A stretch of DNA of 64,000 nt from positions 186,001 through 250,000 of the forward strand of contig NZ_OX366364.1 in NCBI RefSeq assembly GCF_947251645.1, read 5' to 3'. The stretch comes from Wolbachia endosymbiont (group A) of Bibio marci (GTDB lineage Bacteria > Pseudomonadota > Alphaproteobacteria > Rickettsiales > Anaplasmataceae). Under the pieces are notes generated by a model. The model saw only the letters and a list, made by a program, of their open reading frames with translations, was not told where the DNA came from and ran no database searches. How positions within the stretch are numbered: position 1 is the stretch's first letter; every line of letters begins with the position of its first letter. Shown in pieces: positions 19,868 to 30,553 of the stretch. Made by a program: the position numbers and the translations under genes.

Positions 19868-21028
19868 TTAGAGGTGAAAAGATTTTATTTCTACTGCCAA
19901 TGCTAGCACTGCTAATTTACTAACTATGTTCCAAAGTGCTAGAGGTTTTTCTTCCACTATTTTGCTAACGTCATGAAATTCGCAATCAATGGAGTTTAAG
20001 CTGGAATATACATCTTTCCTGCTATTACATCAGTATAAGTAACATGTTGGAGTATCTCCTATATAGTATATTAGCGGTTCTGCAGAACTGCTTTTAAATA
20101 CGTCAATGGTTGGTACACCTTCTTGTATAATAACGCTATTGATTGCTATTCCTTCTTTTATCTTTTTCATTTTATGACGCTTTTTTTTATTGAGGTTTAA
20201 TATTTCTTCACCACTTGTTGCTGTTATAATACCCATCCCATATGTGCCATTGCTTGCTTTGATAAAAACGTAAGGTTGTGTTTTTATTTCATATTCCTCA
20301 TATTTCTTTTGCACTAGAGACAATATTTGGTCAACTTTAGCCGCTACTGTTTTTAGTGATGAATCATCATCAAAATCAACTCCATCACAGCTCTCTGTAA
20401 GCACAGAAATTAGCCATGGGTCCATTTTAAATTCGCTACAAAACTCGGACGCTAATTCTTGATAGATTTCAAAATACTTAAATTTCTGCCTTCTATGCCA
20501 ACCGTATAGTGGGCTTGGTACTATATCTTGCTTTACGTCTTTTAGCGTGTCTGGAATGTGGCTCGTCATATCACGGTTCAGTATAATAACATCAGGCACA
20601 AATCCTGAAGTTGTCTTCAGCAGAGAGTTTTCTTTCACAACAGTTTCATACTGTTCTATTAAATTGTATACTTCACTATGTAAAAGGCCAATTCTAGTCT
20701 CAAAACCTGCGAGTTGCAGTACTTTCTCTATAACAAATACGTTTTCTATATACATTTTATTGCGTGTATAATTTTCCGGTATTATAAGAACCTTTTTGTA
20801 TTGATGCCTTTTAAAGTAGCTTTCTATCAATCTTGCTGCCATCGTTCTTGATTCTTCACTTAAGTTATTGAACCCCGCAGGAAATAAATTAGCGTCCACT
20901 GGGGCAATTTTGTAACCAGAGTTTCTAAGATCTATAGAGCTATAAAATGGTAATGTAAGGCCGTTAAGTTTTGCTTCGAACCAATTATTTATACTTTTTT
21001 CCAAATCTGGGTGAATTATGTTTTGCAT
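19868..21028 (-). pseudogene. gshA: Glutamate-cysteine ligase (proteobacterial short type) with an in-frame stop near the C-terminus
   Basis: First enzyme of glutathione synthesis. The intact part runs from the ATG at 21028 to a TGA at 20030-20032. In the same frame, 53 more sense codons follow to a TAA at 19868-19870. The read-through peptide (KDVYSSLNS, then ALWNIVSKLAVLALAVEI) continues the family pattern, where an Arg normally stands at the stop position: CGA to TGA is one transition. The ATP-grasp loop with ASNGTYGMGI is intact. The truncated form of about 332 residues would lack the last 54. Either inactivated, weakly read through, or a sequence error. Confidence 0.78.
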
Positions 21029-21143
21029 CTGCACTTTAAATGTTATAAGGAAGGTATTATATTATAAGCTATAATTAAACATATTTAGCAAATTTGACTA
21101 AAGATTAAAGTATAATGAGATTCTTATTTAAAGTGATAGAAAA

Positions 21144-21698
21144 ATGATTCAACACGATAACAATAAAATGTATGGAACTACTATACTGTCAATTAGAAAA
21201 GATAAAAGCGTAGTAGTAATAGGTGATGGACAGGTTTCAATGTGCCACACTGTTATAAAATCCGGAGCAAAAAAAGTTAGGCGTCTCTCTGGTGATTCTG
21301 TAATTGCTGGGTTTGCTGGAGCAACAGCTGATGCATTTACTCTCTTTGAAAGACTAGAATCTAAACTTGACAAGCACCCAGGGCAATTAATGAGAGCATG
21401 TGTTGAACTTGCAAAAGACTGGAGAATGGATAAATATCTGAGAAAATTAGAAGCTATGATGATCGTTGCAGATAAATCTATTTCATTAGTAATTACGGGA
21501 ACAGGTGATGTTCTTGAACCTGAAGATGGAATCGCAGCTATTGGCTCTGGGGGAAATTTTGCTCTATCTGCAGCAAGAGCTTTAATTGACATTAAAGGAA
21601 TATCAATAGAGGAAATTGCGAAAAAGGCTATGAAGATAGCTGCTGATATATGTGTTTATACAAATCATAATGTAATTATTGAAAAAATAGAGGAGTGA
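21144..21698 (+). CDS. hslV: ATP-dependent protease subunit HslV
   Basis: Proteasome-like peptidase of the HslUV complex. 184 residues including a short propeptide; cleavage before TTILSIRKD would expose the catalytic N-terminal Thr. Blocks [30 protein letters not shown] and LAKDWR are intact. One base separates it from hslU. Confidence 0.96.
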   Translation: MIQHDNNKMYGTTILSIRKDKSVVVIGDGQVSMCHTVIKSGAKKVRRLSGDSVIAGFAGATADAFTLFERLESKLDKHPGQLMRACVELAKDWRMDKYLRKLEAMMIVADKSISLVITGTGDVLEPEDGIAAIGSGGNFALSAARALIDIKGISIEEIAKKAMKIAADICVYTNHNVIIEKIEE

Positions 21699-21699
21699 T

Positions 21700-23190
21700 A
21701 TGTCTTCTGAACAAGAAACTTTGTGCACTAATTTTTCCAATCAGCCTATAACCCTTTCAGAAGGGCGGTCTTGTAGTAGTGACACCTACGATGAAAAAGA
21801 TGGCCTCTATAAAGATACTAAGAGTGGTTTTGATTCAAATGACAGCGATGTTCAAGTTAATGACAGTACTCAAGTTTTGTTAGATGACCTGCCACCACAG
21901 AAGATAGTTAAAGAATTGGACAGATTCATAATCGGACAGGATGATGCAAAGCGTGCTGTTGCTATTGCGCTCAGAAATCGTTGGCGTCGCAATCAGGTTC
22001 CATTTCCATTGCGTGATGAAATCATACCTAAGAATATATTGATGATCGGTCATACAGGGGTTGGTAAAACTGAAATAGCTCGTCGCTTAGCAAAACTTGC
22101 CGGTGCACCATTCATAAAAATTGAGGCAACGAAGTTTACTGAAATAGGGTACGTTGGACGTGACGTTGATTCGATAATACGCGATTTAGTTGATGCAGCA
22201 ATAGTTTTAGTTAAAGAGAAAGCCTGTAAAGCCTTAGCTGAAAAGGCTTTAGATTTAGCTGAGAAAATAATAGTAAACTCTATGGTAGGCGAAGATGCAA
22301 CCGGAGAGAGTAAAAGAATCTTTAGAGAAAGATTAAGAAATAAAGAGTTTGAGAACGGAGAAGTTTCCATTAACGTCAGAGAGAGCAAGAGTATGTTGCC
22401 TACTTTCGATATACCAGGCATGCCAGGTGGGCAAGTTGGTGTGATGAATGTAACAGAAATAATGGGCAAGATGTTTAACGGGAGCAAAAAAACAAAAACT
22501 ATTACGGTGAAGGTAAAAGAAGCGCGTGAAATATTAATTAATGAAGAAAGTGAAAAGCTAATGGATGAAGATAAGATAATCAAAGAAGCCATTGATCTTG
22601 TTAGTAACGATGGTATAGTATTTTTGGATGAAATAGACAAAATTGCAGCGCGTACAGAAATAAAAGGTGAAGTAAACAGAGAAGGAGTGCAACGCGATCT
22701 GTTACCACTACTTGAAGGAACAACTGTTACAACTAAGTATGGCCATGTAAAAACAGACTATATATTATTTATTGCATCTGGTGCTTTTCATCAGTCTAAA
22801 CCATCTGACCTCTTACCGGAATTGCAGGGCAGATTACCGATCAGGGTAGAACTTAAGGCACTTACTCAAGAGGATTTAATAAGAATATTAAAGGAACCAG
22901 AATCTAGTTTGTTAAAGCAGTACATAGCTTTAATGAAAACAGAAAATGTGACGCTTGAGTTCACTGATGATGGTATAAAAACCATAGCTGAAATAGCGTT
23001 TACAGTTAATAGGCAAGTGGAAAATATAGGCGCAAGAAGGCTTCACACTGTCATGGAGAAGCTTTTAGACGAAATAAGTTTCATTGCTTCTGAGAAAAAT
23101 AGCGAAAAATTCATTATAGACAGCAAGTATGCAAAAGATAAACTTGAGTCGATTTCGAAGCAGCTTGATTTATCTAAGTTCATACTTTAG
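21700..23190 (+). CDS. hslU: ATP-dependent protease ATPase subunit HslU, with N-terminal extension
   Basis: AAA+ unfoldase that feeds HslV. Walker [16 protein letters not shown], Walker [11 protein letters not shown], the intermediate domain, and a C-terminus DLSKFIL that docks into HslV. 496 residues, over 50 longer than the usual 443. The extra part is the first 65 or so residues, Ser/Asp-rich and probably disordered, before the normal start-like [16 protein letters not shown]. No internal Met offers an obvious later start. Confidence 0.95.
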   Translation: MSSEQETLCTNFSNQPITLSEGRSCSSDTYDEKDGLYKDTKSGFDSNDSDVQVNDSTQVLLDDLPPQKIVKELDRFIIGQDDAKRAVAIALRNRWRRNQVPFPLRDEIIPKNILMIGHTGVGKTEIARRLAKLAGAPFIKIEATKFTEIGYVGRDVDSIIRDLVDAAIVLVKEKACKALAEKALDLAEKIIVNSMVGEDATGESKRIFRERLRNKEFENGEVSINVRESKSMLPTFDIPGMPGGQVGVMNVTEIMGKMFNGSKKTKTITVKVKEAREILINEESEKLMDEDKIIKEAIDLVSNDGIVFLDEIDKIAARTEIKGEVNREGVQRDLLPLLEGTTVTTKYGHVKTDYILFIASGAFHQSKPSDLLPELQGRLPIRVELKALTQEDLIRILKEPESSLLKQYIALMKTENVTLEFTDDGIKTIAEIAFTVNRQVENIGARRLHTVMEKLLDEISFIASEKNSEKFIIDSKYAKDKLESISKQLDLSKFIL

Positions 23191-23255
23191 GAAAAACGAG
23201 AAGCCTATTTTAAGCAGTTAGAGAGTGTTCAGAAGATCAGCCAGTAGACCTAAAA

Positions 23256-24197
23256 TCAGCTATATTCTTTAGGCTGTTTTTCAACAGTAGAATGGTGTGT
23301 TGCGACCTCTTGCTTAACATCTAATCTTAAGTCAATTATTGAGATATTTTCTTCATCATAATCTATGTCTTTTATTAACATATCGTCAGTAATAGTCAAA
23401 AGGTCAGGCGGAGAAAGAATAGTTCTTTTATTACCAGCTCTCATTCCCACAACACCAAACTCTATAGCAAGTGGTATTTCTTTGTTACCAACTTTGAATT
23501 GCACTGTTTGATCTTTGACTATATATTCTCCATTATGCTCCTTTACGCTATATTTAACCGATATCTCATCACCGCACCTTACTTGTTTTCCAGTCTTGTT
23601 AATTAAGTCATTAAAAACCATCAGATTATTTACTGAGTCGGGATATTTATCCTTTACTTCGATCAGTTTGACGTAATAAGAATTAAAATTCATTTTGTTA
23701 TCATTAGCAATAGTAACTACACGCTCTCCGCCTTCTTTCATACCTATCACCCCTAAACCCACTTCTTTTAGGTCATCTTGACCTATTTTCAAAGTAACAT
23801 CAGAAACTTTGCTAGGGAGTGTTGCTAAGTTATTATTAGAAATTTTATATATTTGCAGTAGGACTTCCAGGCCACAGAAAGCCTTACTGCCATTACCTTC
23901 AGTAATTTCATAAAAATTTATTGAATCTTCTTCCTTTTGCTGCGTTATTTCTTCTAAATATTCTGTTAGCCCATGCTTTTCAATATAGCGGTCAAGTGCT
24001 GATTCAAGTATTGGCTTCACTAGGTAATGTGCTATCGTCTGTATCAAACCACCATGCGTGGCATTTATCTCATAAAGCTTGTCCTTTTTTTCCGGTTTAC
24101 CTTTGTTTATATAGACAATAGTAAACACAAAAGCAGAAGTTAAAGTGAGAATCATTACTACGGAAATAAGCATTTGTAATATAATTTTTCTAACCAT
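23256..24197 (-). CDS. Membrane-anchored protein with FKBP-like (peptidyl-prolyl isomerase-type) domains
   Basis: 313 residues: one N-terminal transmembrane helix (residues about 5-30), a linker, and two regions like FKBP folds. Each has the hallmark GVIGMKEGGERVV or GVVGMRAGNKRTILSPPDLL. Several FKBP active-site aromatics seem absent, so it may be a chaperone rather than an isomerase. It overlaps the upstream ispA by eight bases. Confidence 0.65.
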   Translation of the reverse strand: MVRKIILQMLISVVMILTLTSAFVFTIVYINKGKPEKKDKLYEINATHGGLIQTIAHYLVKPILESALDRYIEKHGLTEYLEEITQQKEEDSINFYEITEGNGSKAFCGLEVLLQIYKISNNNLATLPSKVSDVTLKIGQDDLKEVGLGVIGMKEGGERVVTIANDNKMNFNSYYVKLIEVKDKYPDSVNNLMVFNDLINKTGKQVRCGDEISVKYSVKEHNGEYIVKDQTVQFKVGNKEIPLAIEFGVVGMRAGNKRTILSPPDLLTITDDMLIKDIDYDEENISIIDLRLDVKQEVATHHSTVEKQPKEYS

Positions 24198-25197
24198 CTT
24201 TCTTTACTTGATTCAATAAATCATATAAATAATTAGTATCCCCTGAAAGCGCACTCAAATTATCCAAGCCTTGTTTAAAGAGGCCGTCTATATAGTCCTC
24301 TACTTCACTTTTACCAAGCACAGACATTAGATTATTTGTTTTATCTTGTTCGTAGTCTTCAATATCATCCTTAGCTTGAAAGATAAGCCCTAGGTTTATC
24401 CCGTAGTTATATAACGCTTTACGTTGCTTGTCTGTAGCATTCCCTATTATAGCGCCTATTTCGCATGAAGCTGCAAATAATTTTGCGGTTTTCATCAAAT
24501 GAATTTCTTTTATTTTATCAGCTTGGCCCGACGTCATTCCAGCGTTATGCATACAGCTGTACGAATGTTGTGGTTTTAAGGTAGAAAGGGTGTCATGCAA
24601 GTAGCTGACACTGGAATCCATTTCATGTTCAGCTCCACCATCGCATGGCTTTTTGCACGAAATGCTTGTAGGCAAAGCCTTCTGGATCCCAGTGTCCGCT
24701 ACTTGAATGACAGAGGGTTGGGGTCTAAAATCTATATGCTCACTGTTAATATCTAAAGCCTGTCCTCCCACCATTCCCCTAATTCCTATTGCTTGAGAGA
24801 GCACTTTTATGATCTCACAGCGTTTCTCATTTAACGAAGATAATACCTCAAAAGCCAGAGTAAGTAGTGCATCTCCGGCAAGCACTGCTGTTGCTTCATC
24901 AAATTTTTTATGGCAGCTTAGCTGGCTTCTGCGAGTATCACTGTTGTCCATGCACGGTAAATCATCGTGAATTAGAGAATAAGCATGAACAAATTCAATT
25001 GCTGCAGCAACTGATATTACTTTTTTAGCTTCCGCGTTAAACACTCGCGATGAAGCTACGACTAAAAAGGAGCGTATATGTTTTGCAGGAGCAAGGAGTA
25101 TATAACGCATAGCTGATATAAGCTTATTCTCGCTATTTTCTGGTAAAAGTTTATTTACTTCTACAATAAGCAAATTTTTTGTTGTTTCGTCTAGCAT
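24190..25197 (-). CDS. ispA: Polyprenyl (farnesyl/geranyl) diphosphate synthase with a repeat-encoded insert
   Basis: Makes the C15 precursor for quinone and undecaprenyl lipids. First Asp motif HDDLPCMDNSDTRR and second FQAKDDIEDYEQD are both intact. 335 residues, about 40 more than usual. Between GGQALDIN and KIKEIHLMKT, where homologues have a short link, lie about 65 extra residues encoded by a palindromic repeat (24532-24715) in frame. The insert sits in a surface loop region away from the Asp motifs, so activity may remain. Confidence 0.92.
   Translation of the reverse strand: MLDETTKNLLIVEVNKLLPENSENKLISAMRYILLAPAKHIRSFLVVASSRVFNAEAKKVISVAAAIEFVHAYSLIHDDLPCMDNSDTRRSQLSCHKKFDEATAVLAGDALLTLAFEVLSSLNEKRCEIIKVLSQAIGIRGMVGGQALDINSEHIDFRPQPSVIQVADTGIQKALPTSISCKKPCDGGAEHEMDSSVSYLHDTLSTLKPQHSYSCMHNAGMTSGQADKIKEIHLMKTAKLFAASCEIGAIIGNATDKQRKALYNYGINLGLIFQAKDDIEDYEQDKTNNLMSVLGKSEVEDYIDGLFKQGLDNLSALSGDTNYLYDLLNQVKKDG
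24532..24715 (-). repeat. Palindromic repeat inserted in frame within ispA
   Basis: Carries the family landmarks: GTCATTCCAGCG, CAGCTGTACGAATGTTGTG (a variant of the terminal arm seen at 41881), and GGATCCCAGTGTCC...GAATGACA. The frame is kept through the whole insert, with no stop. Confidence 0.85.
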
Positions 25198-25330
25198 TTT
25201 TGAATTGTTAATTGTTTAGCACGTAACGCTAGCCAGCTAGGGCAGTAGAAAACTTTACTGTAGTTTATCAGTTATAAAAGATATTGCAAACATAAAAATT
25301 TTTTATAACATCAAAGAATAGGTTATTTTT

Positions 25331-25603
25331 TTGGTAAGAAATGTGAATAGCGAACTAGCAAAGAGCACTAGAGAAGACATAGAAGAGAAAGTGAAAAAGA
25401 TTATACTAGAGCACATTAGTAAGGATGTAGAGAAATTCAACAGCTCTTCAAAGCTTTCGGAGCATGGTGCAGACAGTTTAGATGCAGTTGAAATCATCAT
25501 GGCGGCAGAAGAAGAGTTCGGGATAGAAATCCCAGATGAAGACGCACAAAAAATGGAAACTATGGAGCAAATAGTTGAGTACATTAATAGTAAAAAAGGC
25601 TAA
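25331..25603 (+). CDS. acpP: Acyl carrier protein
   Basis: Carries growing fatty acyl chains on phosphopantetheine attached at the Ser of HGADSLDAVE. 90 residues from a TTG at 25331; a GTG at 25343 is an alternative start and gives a more usual length. No clear ribosome site decides. 13 bases before fabF, a common pairing. Confidence 0.95.
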   Translation: MVRNVNSELAKSTREDIEEKVKKIILEHISKDVEKFNSSSKLSEHGADSLDAVEIIMAAEEEFGIEIPDEDAQKMETMEQIVEYINSKKG

Positions 25604-25616
25604 TAGTTAGTGTTAA

Positions 25617-26891
25617 ATGAGCAGAAGAGTAGTAGTCACTGGTGTTGGTTTAATCACTCCACTAGCGGCAGATGTTGACAACACTTGGTCAAGGCTGATA
25701 AAAGGCGAGTCTGGCATAAAAGCAATCAATACAGATAGATTTGACTCTTCTGATCTTGCTTGCAAGGTTGCAGGGCAGGTGCCTGTGCAATCCGATAACA
25801 TTGAGAATTACTTTAATCCTGTAGGTTATATTTTTGAAAAAGATCTAAAAAGAACGGATCGTTTTATTCATTACGGCATTGCAGCAGCGATTCAAGCTGT
25901 GGAAGATTCATCTTTAGAAGATTCAAAAGTAGATAGGGAACGTGTTGGCGTAACTATTGGCTCTGGTATAGGTGGTCTTCCGTCAATTCAGGAAAATGTT
26001 ATTACCATGCAGGAAAAAGGGCCCAGACGTGTCAGTCCATTTTTTGTCCCTGCAAGTCTAATAAATTTGATATCTGGCCATATTTCTATTAAATACGAAT
26101 TTACAGGTCCAAACGATTCAGCAGTAACCGCATGTGCAACAGGTGCGCATGCAATCATAAACTCAGCAAGAACTATAAAACTTGGTGAAGCGGATGTTAT
26201 GATTGCAGGTGGAGCAGAAAGTGCACTGTGTAGAGTTGGAATTGCAGGTTTTGCATCTATGAAAGCGTTATCAACTAAATTCAATGATAAACCCAAAGAA
26301 GCTTCAAGACCATGGGATGCAGAACGCGATGGTTTTGTTATGGGTGAAGGAGCAGGTATATTGGTGCTGGAGGAATACGAACATGCAAAAAAAAGGGGGG
26401 CAAAAATACATGCTGAACTGGTTGGGTACGGACTGACAGGGGATGCACACCACATTACAGCACCACATCCAGAAGGAAGAGGCGCATTTAAGGCAATGCA
26501 GCTTGCTTTAAAGAGCGCACAAATTAATCCCAATCAAGTAGGGTATATTAATGCACATGGAACTTCAACACCACTTGGAGATAAAATTGAAGTAATAGCA
26601 ATGAAACAGTTATTCGGTGACTACGTTTATAAAATACCTGTTTCTTCAACTAAATCTTCTATAGGACATTTACTTGGTGCTGCAGGGAGCGTTGAAGCAA
26701 TATTTAGTATTCTTGCGTTAAATAATGGAATTATTCCGCCAACCTTAAATTTACATAAACCTTCAGAAGGATGTGATTTAAATTTTGTACCACTTAAAGC
26801 TCAAGAGCATAAAATTCAATATGCACTTTCTAATTCGTTTGGTTTTGGTGGCACTAATGCATCGCTCATCTTTGGAAAAAATTATAATTAA
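25617..26891 (+). CDS. fabF: Beta-ketoacyl-ACP synthase II
   Basis: Condensing enzyme of fatty acid elongation. 424 residues. Catalytic Cys in VTACATGAHAI, His in NAHGTSTPLGD, and His in KSSIGHLLGAAG are in the right order; SNSFGFGGTNASL closes the C-terminus. Partner gene acpP lies directly upstream. Confidence 0.97.
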   Translation: MSRRVVVTGVGLITPLAADVDNTWSRLIKGESGIKAINTDRFDSSDLACKVAGQVPVQSDNIENYFNPVGYIFEKDLKRTDRFIHYGIAAAIQAVEDSSLEDSKVDRERVGVTIGSGIGGLPSIQENVITMQEKGPRRVSPFFVPASLINLISGHISIKYEFTGPNDSAVTACATGAHAIINSARTIKLGEADVMIAGGAESALCRVGIAGFASMKALSTKFNDKPKEASRPWDAERDGFVMGEGAGILVLEEYEHAKKRGAKIHAELVGYGLTGDAHHITAPHPEGRGAFKAMQLALKSAQINPNQVGYINAHGTSTPLGDKIEVIAMKQLFGDYVYKIPVSSTKSSIGHLLGAAGSVEAIFSILALNNGIIPPTLNLHKPSEGCDLNFVPLKAQEHKIQYALSNSFGFGGTNASLIFGKNYN

Positions 26892-27068
26892 ACCTCTTAA
26901 GGATAAAATAAACGTAAGGTATCAATAATTGGCTAAGAAAGAAAACAATGGTGTCACGCTACTTGGATGACGGAGGGAGAAAAAGCAAATTTTTGCCTTT
27001 TACGGTCAATCTATTATACTTAGTAAGACTTCAATAAATTAATGAATATATACTTTATATCTAATTAA

Positions 27069-28346
27069 ATGCACAAGATATTAATAAGAAATAACTACAA
27101 ATCCCTGGTCGGAAAAATCAAGATTAATGGTTCAAAGAATGCTATTTTACCGATAATGGCAGCAAGTCTATTGAGTACCTTCTCGGTGATTTTGCATAAT
27201 GTACCTGATTTAATTGATGTGCATCTAATGTCTAAGCTGCTTGAGAGTCTTGGAGCGAAAGTGAACTTTACATGTAATAAAGATTATAAAGCAAATCATA
27301 CTTTGGAAATTGACTGCGGTAATATCAACCATCACGTAATGTCACATGAAACTGCAAGTAAGCTGCGAGCATCTTTTTTAATGCTAGGTCCAATTCTCAG
27401 TAGATTTGGTAAAATCACAACAGTCTTTCCTGGTGGATGCAATATCGGAAAGCGTCCCGTTGATATGCATATCAAAGCATTAGAAGAAATGGGAGCTAAA
27501 ATTAAAGTTGAAGGCTGTAATATAATTGCAACAGTGAAAGGAAAGCTACAAGGAAAAGAAATCACATTTGAGAAAATAAGTGTTGGCGCAACAGAAAACA
27601 TAATAATGGCAGCAACACTTGCAGAAGGAGTGACAATAATAAACAATGCTGCAACGGAGCCGGAAGTTCTTGATTTAATAGAGTTCCTAAAGAAAATGGG
27701 TGCTAATATTGAGATTAGTGATACAAGGATCACAATAACAGGAGTTGAAGCATTAAATGGATGTATTCATAAAATAATACCAGATCGCATAGAAGCAGGC
27801 ACCTATGCACTAGCTGCTATAATAACCGGTGGTAAATTGGAGTTAGAAGGAATAAGTCTATCTGATATAAGATGTATTGTGAATGAATTGAAAGCTATAG
27901 GGGCTAATGTTGAACTATGTAATGAGGGGGTTATGATTTCCAGAAAAAATTGCTCTATTAGGTCTGCTAACATTGCAACAGATCCATACCCCAACTTTCC
28001 CAGTGATATGCAACCACAACTGATGTCTGCAATGTGCATCGCTGATGGGATATCAGTAATTGAAGAGAACGTTTTTGAAAACAGATTTGCACATGCAGAT
28101 GAATTGAGAAAGTTAGGTGCTAATATCAGCATCGAGAAAAGCAAAGCTACTATAAGTGGAATAAAAAGCTTATCTGGAGCTAATCTATATGCTACTGACT
28201 TAAGATCAACAGCAGCTTTGGTGCTTGCTTCTTTGGTAGCCGGTGGAGAAACTATAATAAACAATTCACATCATTTATGGAGAGGATATGAAGCAATGCA
28301 TGAAAAACTCAATTCATGTGGAGCTGATATCTCCATTTCATCTTGA
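27069..28346 (+). CDS. murA: UDP-N-acetylglucosamine 1-carboxyvinyltransferase
   Basis: First committed step of peptidoglycan precursor synthesis. 425 residues. NGSKNAILPIMAA at the N-terminus, catalytic Cys in FPGGCNIGKRPVD (the fosfomycin target), and DLRSTAALVLA near the C-terminus. Consistent with lipid II synthesis in Wolbachia; dapF and murD are also in this window. Gap of nine bases to thyX. Confidence 0.96.
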   Translation: MHKILIRNNYKSLVGKIKINGSKNAILPIMAASLLSTFSVILHNVPDLIDVHLMSKLLESLGAKVNFTCNKDYKANHTLEIDCGNINHHVMSHETASKLRASFLMLGPILSRFGKITTVFPGGCNIGKRPVDMHIKALEEMGAKIKVEGCNIIATVKGKLQGKEITFEKISVGATENIIMAATLAEGVTIINNAATEPEVLDLIEFLKKMGANIEISDTRITITGVEALNGCIHKIIPDRIEAGTYALAAIITGGKLELEGISLSDIRCIVNELKAIGANVELCNEGVMISRKNCSIRSANIATDPYPNFPSDMQPQLMSAMCIADGISVIEENVFENRFAHADELRKLGANISIEKSKATISGIKSLSGANLYATDLRSTAALVLASLVAGGETIINNSHHLWRGYEAMHEKLNSCGADISISS

Positions 28347-28355
28347 GGATATTTT

Positions 28356-29210
28356 ATGAATGAAGCAACCAAACGAACTACAGTAAAAGAAATAGATGGA
28401 ATCTTATATGAAGAACATAAGGTATTAGACCATGGATTTATTCGAGTAGTGGATTATATGGGCTCTGACAGTAGCATAGTTCAAGCTGCTCGTGTTTCTT
28501 ATGGCAAGGGAACAAAACAGATAAGTCAGGATGAAGCACTTATAAAGTATTTAATGAGACATCATCATACAACTCCATTTGAAATGTGTGAAATTAAGTT
28601 TCACGTGAAACTTCCAATTTTTGTTGCAAGGCAATGGATAAGGCATAGAACTGCAAATGTGAATGAATATTCAGCAAGGTATTCAATACTTGATAATGAA
28701 TTTTATACACCTAAACCAGAACAAGTTGCAAAACAATCTGACAATAATAAACAAGGTAGTGGGGAAGCTTTTGATCCAGATACCTCAAAGGAAATAATAG
28801 ATTCTCTAACAAATGACTCTAATTTAGTATATTTTCATTATGAAAAATTTATTGAGCAGGGGCTTGCAAGAGAAATTGCCCGAACTAACCTAACGCTTAA
28901 TTACTACACGCAATTTTATTGGAAAATAGATCTACATAACCTTTTTCATTTTTTGAAGCTTAGAGCTGATAAGCACGCCCAATATGAAATCAGAGTTTAT
29001 GCAGAAGTTATGTTGGATATAATAAAAAAATGGGTCCCATTGGCCTACAATGCCTTTGTTGAATATTGCCTAGAATCAGCCTGTATTTCAAGAACTGGTT
29101 TAGACATAATTCGTAAATTAATTAAAGGGGAAACCGTTACTAGAGAAGAAAGTAATATTGGTAAAAGAGAATGGGACGAGCTGATGTCTATACTTGATAA
29201 ACGATCTTAA
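28356..29210 (+). CDS. thyX: Flavin-dependent thymidylate synthase
   Basis: Makes dTMP with FAD and methylene-tetrahydrofolate. 284 residues. The ThyX signature [11 protein letters not shown] (RHR-x7-S) is exact, preceded by HHHTTPFE. The murA stop is nine bases upstream with GAGG before the ATG, so probably co-transcribed. Confidence 0.96.
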   Translation: MNEATKRTTVKEIDGILYEEHKVLDHGFIRVVDYMGSDSSIVQAARVSYGKGTKQISQDEALIKYLMRHHHTTPFEMCEIKFHVKLPIFVARQWIRHRTANVNEYSARYSILDNEFYTPKPEQVAKQSDNNKQGSGEAFDPDTSKEIIDSLTNDSNLVYFHYEKFIEQGLAREIARTNLTLNYYTQFYWKIDLHNLFHFLKLRADKHAQYEIRVYAEVMLDIIKKWVPLAYNAFVEYCLESACISRTGLDIIRKLIKGETVTREESNIGKREWDELMSILDKRS

Positions 29211-29253
29211 AGATAAAGGCATATACATAAATCTTTATGGCAATTGTATATCT

Positions 29254-30438
29254 CTATAGATTTATAGGTGTAAGCAACAATTTACCAGTATTGTTATCAG
29301 CTGATATATCAACTATTTTTGAATTTGTTCTCTCTCTTGTTTCATAAAGTTCCTCAGCTTTCCTTAACATTAATGTTGCGTTTCTAAGCGTAACGTAAAT
29401 TTCACAATAATCTGGAGAATTTTCAATATACATATTATATGAATAAAAATTTACAGCCAGTTCCACTGCCCTACAAACCTCCTCTGATGTAAAATTAGCA
29501 ACTCCTGTATTAGGACAAAAGCCAACTGCTCCTCTATTAGGGTCAAAAAATATGTATTTACCATTCTCTGCTTTATATACCAACATAGAATGTGCAATAT
29601 TCTCGTCATCATCATCACTATCTCCTTCATTACAAGTATAACAGGAGAAATTAAATTCTAAGCAGCATTCTATCTCTACATTATCCAAAGCACACTTAAC
29701 TTTTTCTTGATTAATATGGATCCATACTTCTGTTGACGATAAATCATTACACTCTTGTTCATATATTGTCTTGTCATAAAATTGATCTCCCTCACGTCTC
29801 TCAATGCTCTGAATATGAAGAATAGGTAAGAATTGTAGCAAGATCTGCGTTGCTAATAATCCGGTCGTTTGTTCTTTTCTTCCATCAACATAAGCTATAA
29901 AATCTTGTTCAGACACAACATCACCAGACTTGAGAAGTTTAGCAAAGTCTTCCCTACTCTTTAATCCTAAAAGAGTAATAAAATAAATTAATGGCTGACA
30001 TAGGCCTTCTTCGGGATCAAAACCCAAAATTCCTTCAAATCTACTTCTTAAGTGTACAATTTTTGATATGCTATCTGACATAAAGTCATTCAAATTAAAT
30101 TTTATAGCTTGCCTGCTATCAAATAGCTCTCTGTACTGTTCTTCAGCTAATAAATCCGATTTATATACATATCTACCATTCTCTCTATGTATACCTTCTA
30201 CATCTCTAATGATGCCTTGTTCCACATTTTTACTAATGGCAGATTTGTTTTCATGATCTCTTATATTGGTAGTTTGATTTAAAAATTTCACTACTTCTTG
30301 CCCTGAAAAAATTCTATCAATTTCTTCATTTGCAATTTTGAAAAATACTTTAATTTGAGAGTTATCTTCGGAAGTATAAACTTTTAATATATTAGACTCA
30401 GTAATACTATTAATATATTTCTTAACGTATCTTGGCAT
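29254..30438 (-). CDS. Putative YopT-like (peptidase C58) cysteine protease, effector candidate
   Basis: 394 residues, not a housekeeping protein. Three spaced motifs fit the C58 catalytic triad: Cys147 in EEGLCQPLIYFI (family pattern GxC followed by hydrophobics), His283 in IAHSMLVY, and Asp299 in YIFFDPNRG. The His-Asp spacing is 16 residues, the same as in YopT (His258, Asp274). An acidic loop DSDDDDEN precedes the His. No signal peptide or membrane helix. C58 enzymes of pathogens cut host proteins. First of three same-strand accessory genes. Assignment rests on motifs I read by eye; it could be another papain-fold hydrolase. Confidence 0.5.
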   Translation of the reverse strand: MPRYVKKYINSITESNILKVYTSEDNSQIKVFFKIANEEIDRIFSGQEVVKFLNQTTNIRDHENKSAISKNVEQGIIRDVEGIHRENGRYVYKSDLLAEEQYRELFDSRQAIKFNLNDFMSDSISKIVHLRSRFEGILGFDPEEGLCQPLIYFITLLGLKSREDFAKLLKSGDVVSEQDFIAYVDGRKEQTTGLLATQILLQFLPILHIQSIERREGDQFYDKTIYEQECNDLSSTEVWIHINQEKVKCALDNVEIECCLEFNFSCYTCNEGDSDDDDENIAHSMLVYKAENGKYIFFDPNRGAVGFCPNTGVANFTSEEVCRAVELAVNFYSYNMYIENSPDYCEIYVTLRNATLMLRKAEELYETRERTNSKIVDISADNNTGKLLLTPINL

Positions 30439-30553
30439 ATTAATTTTTTTAAAATATTAACTATATTAGCTAATATTACAATAATTTACACCATTGGACA
30501 ATTAATATTTTAATAAAAATCTCACTAAAATTAATTTATTGCGCTAATATTGA

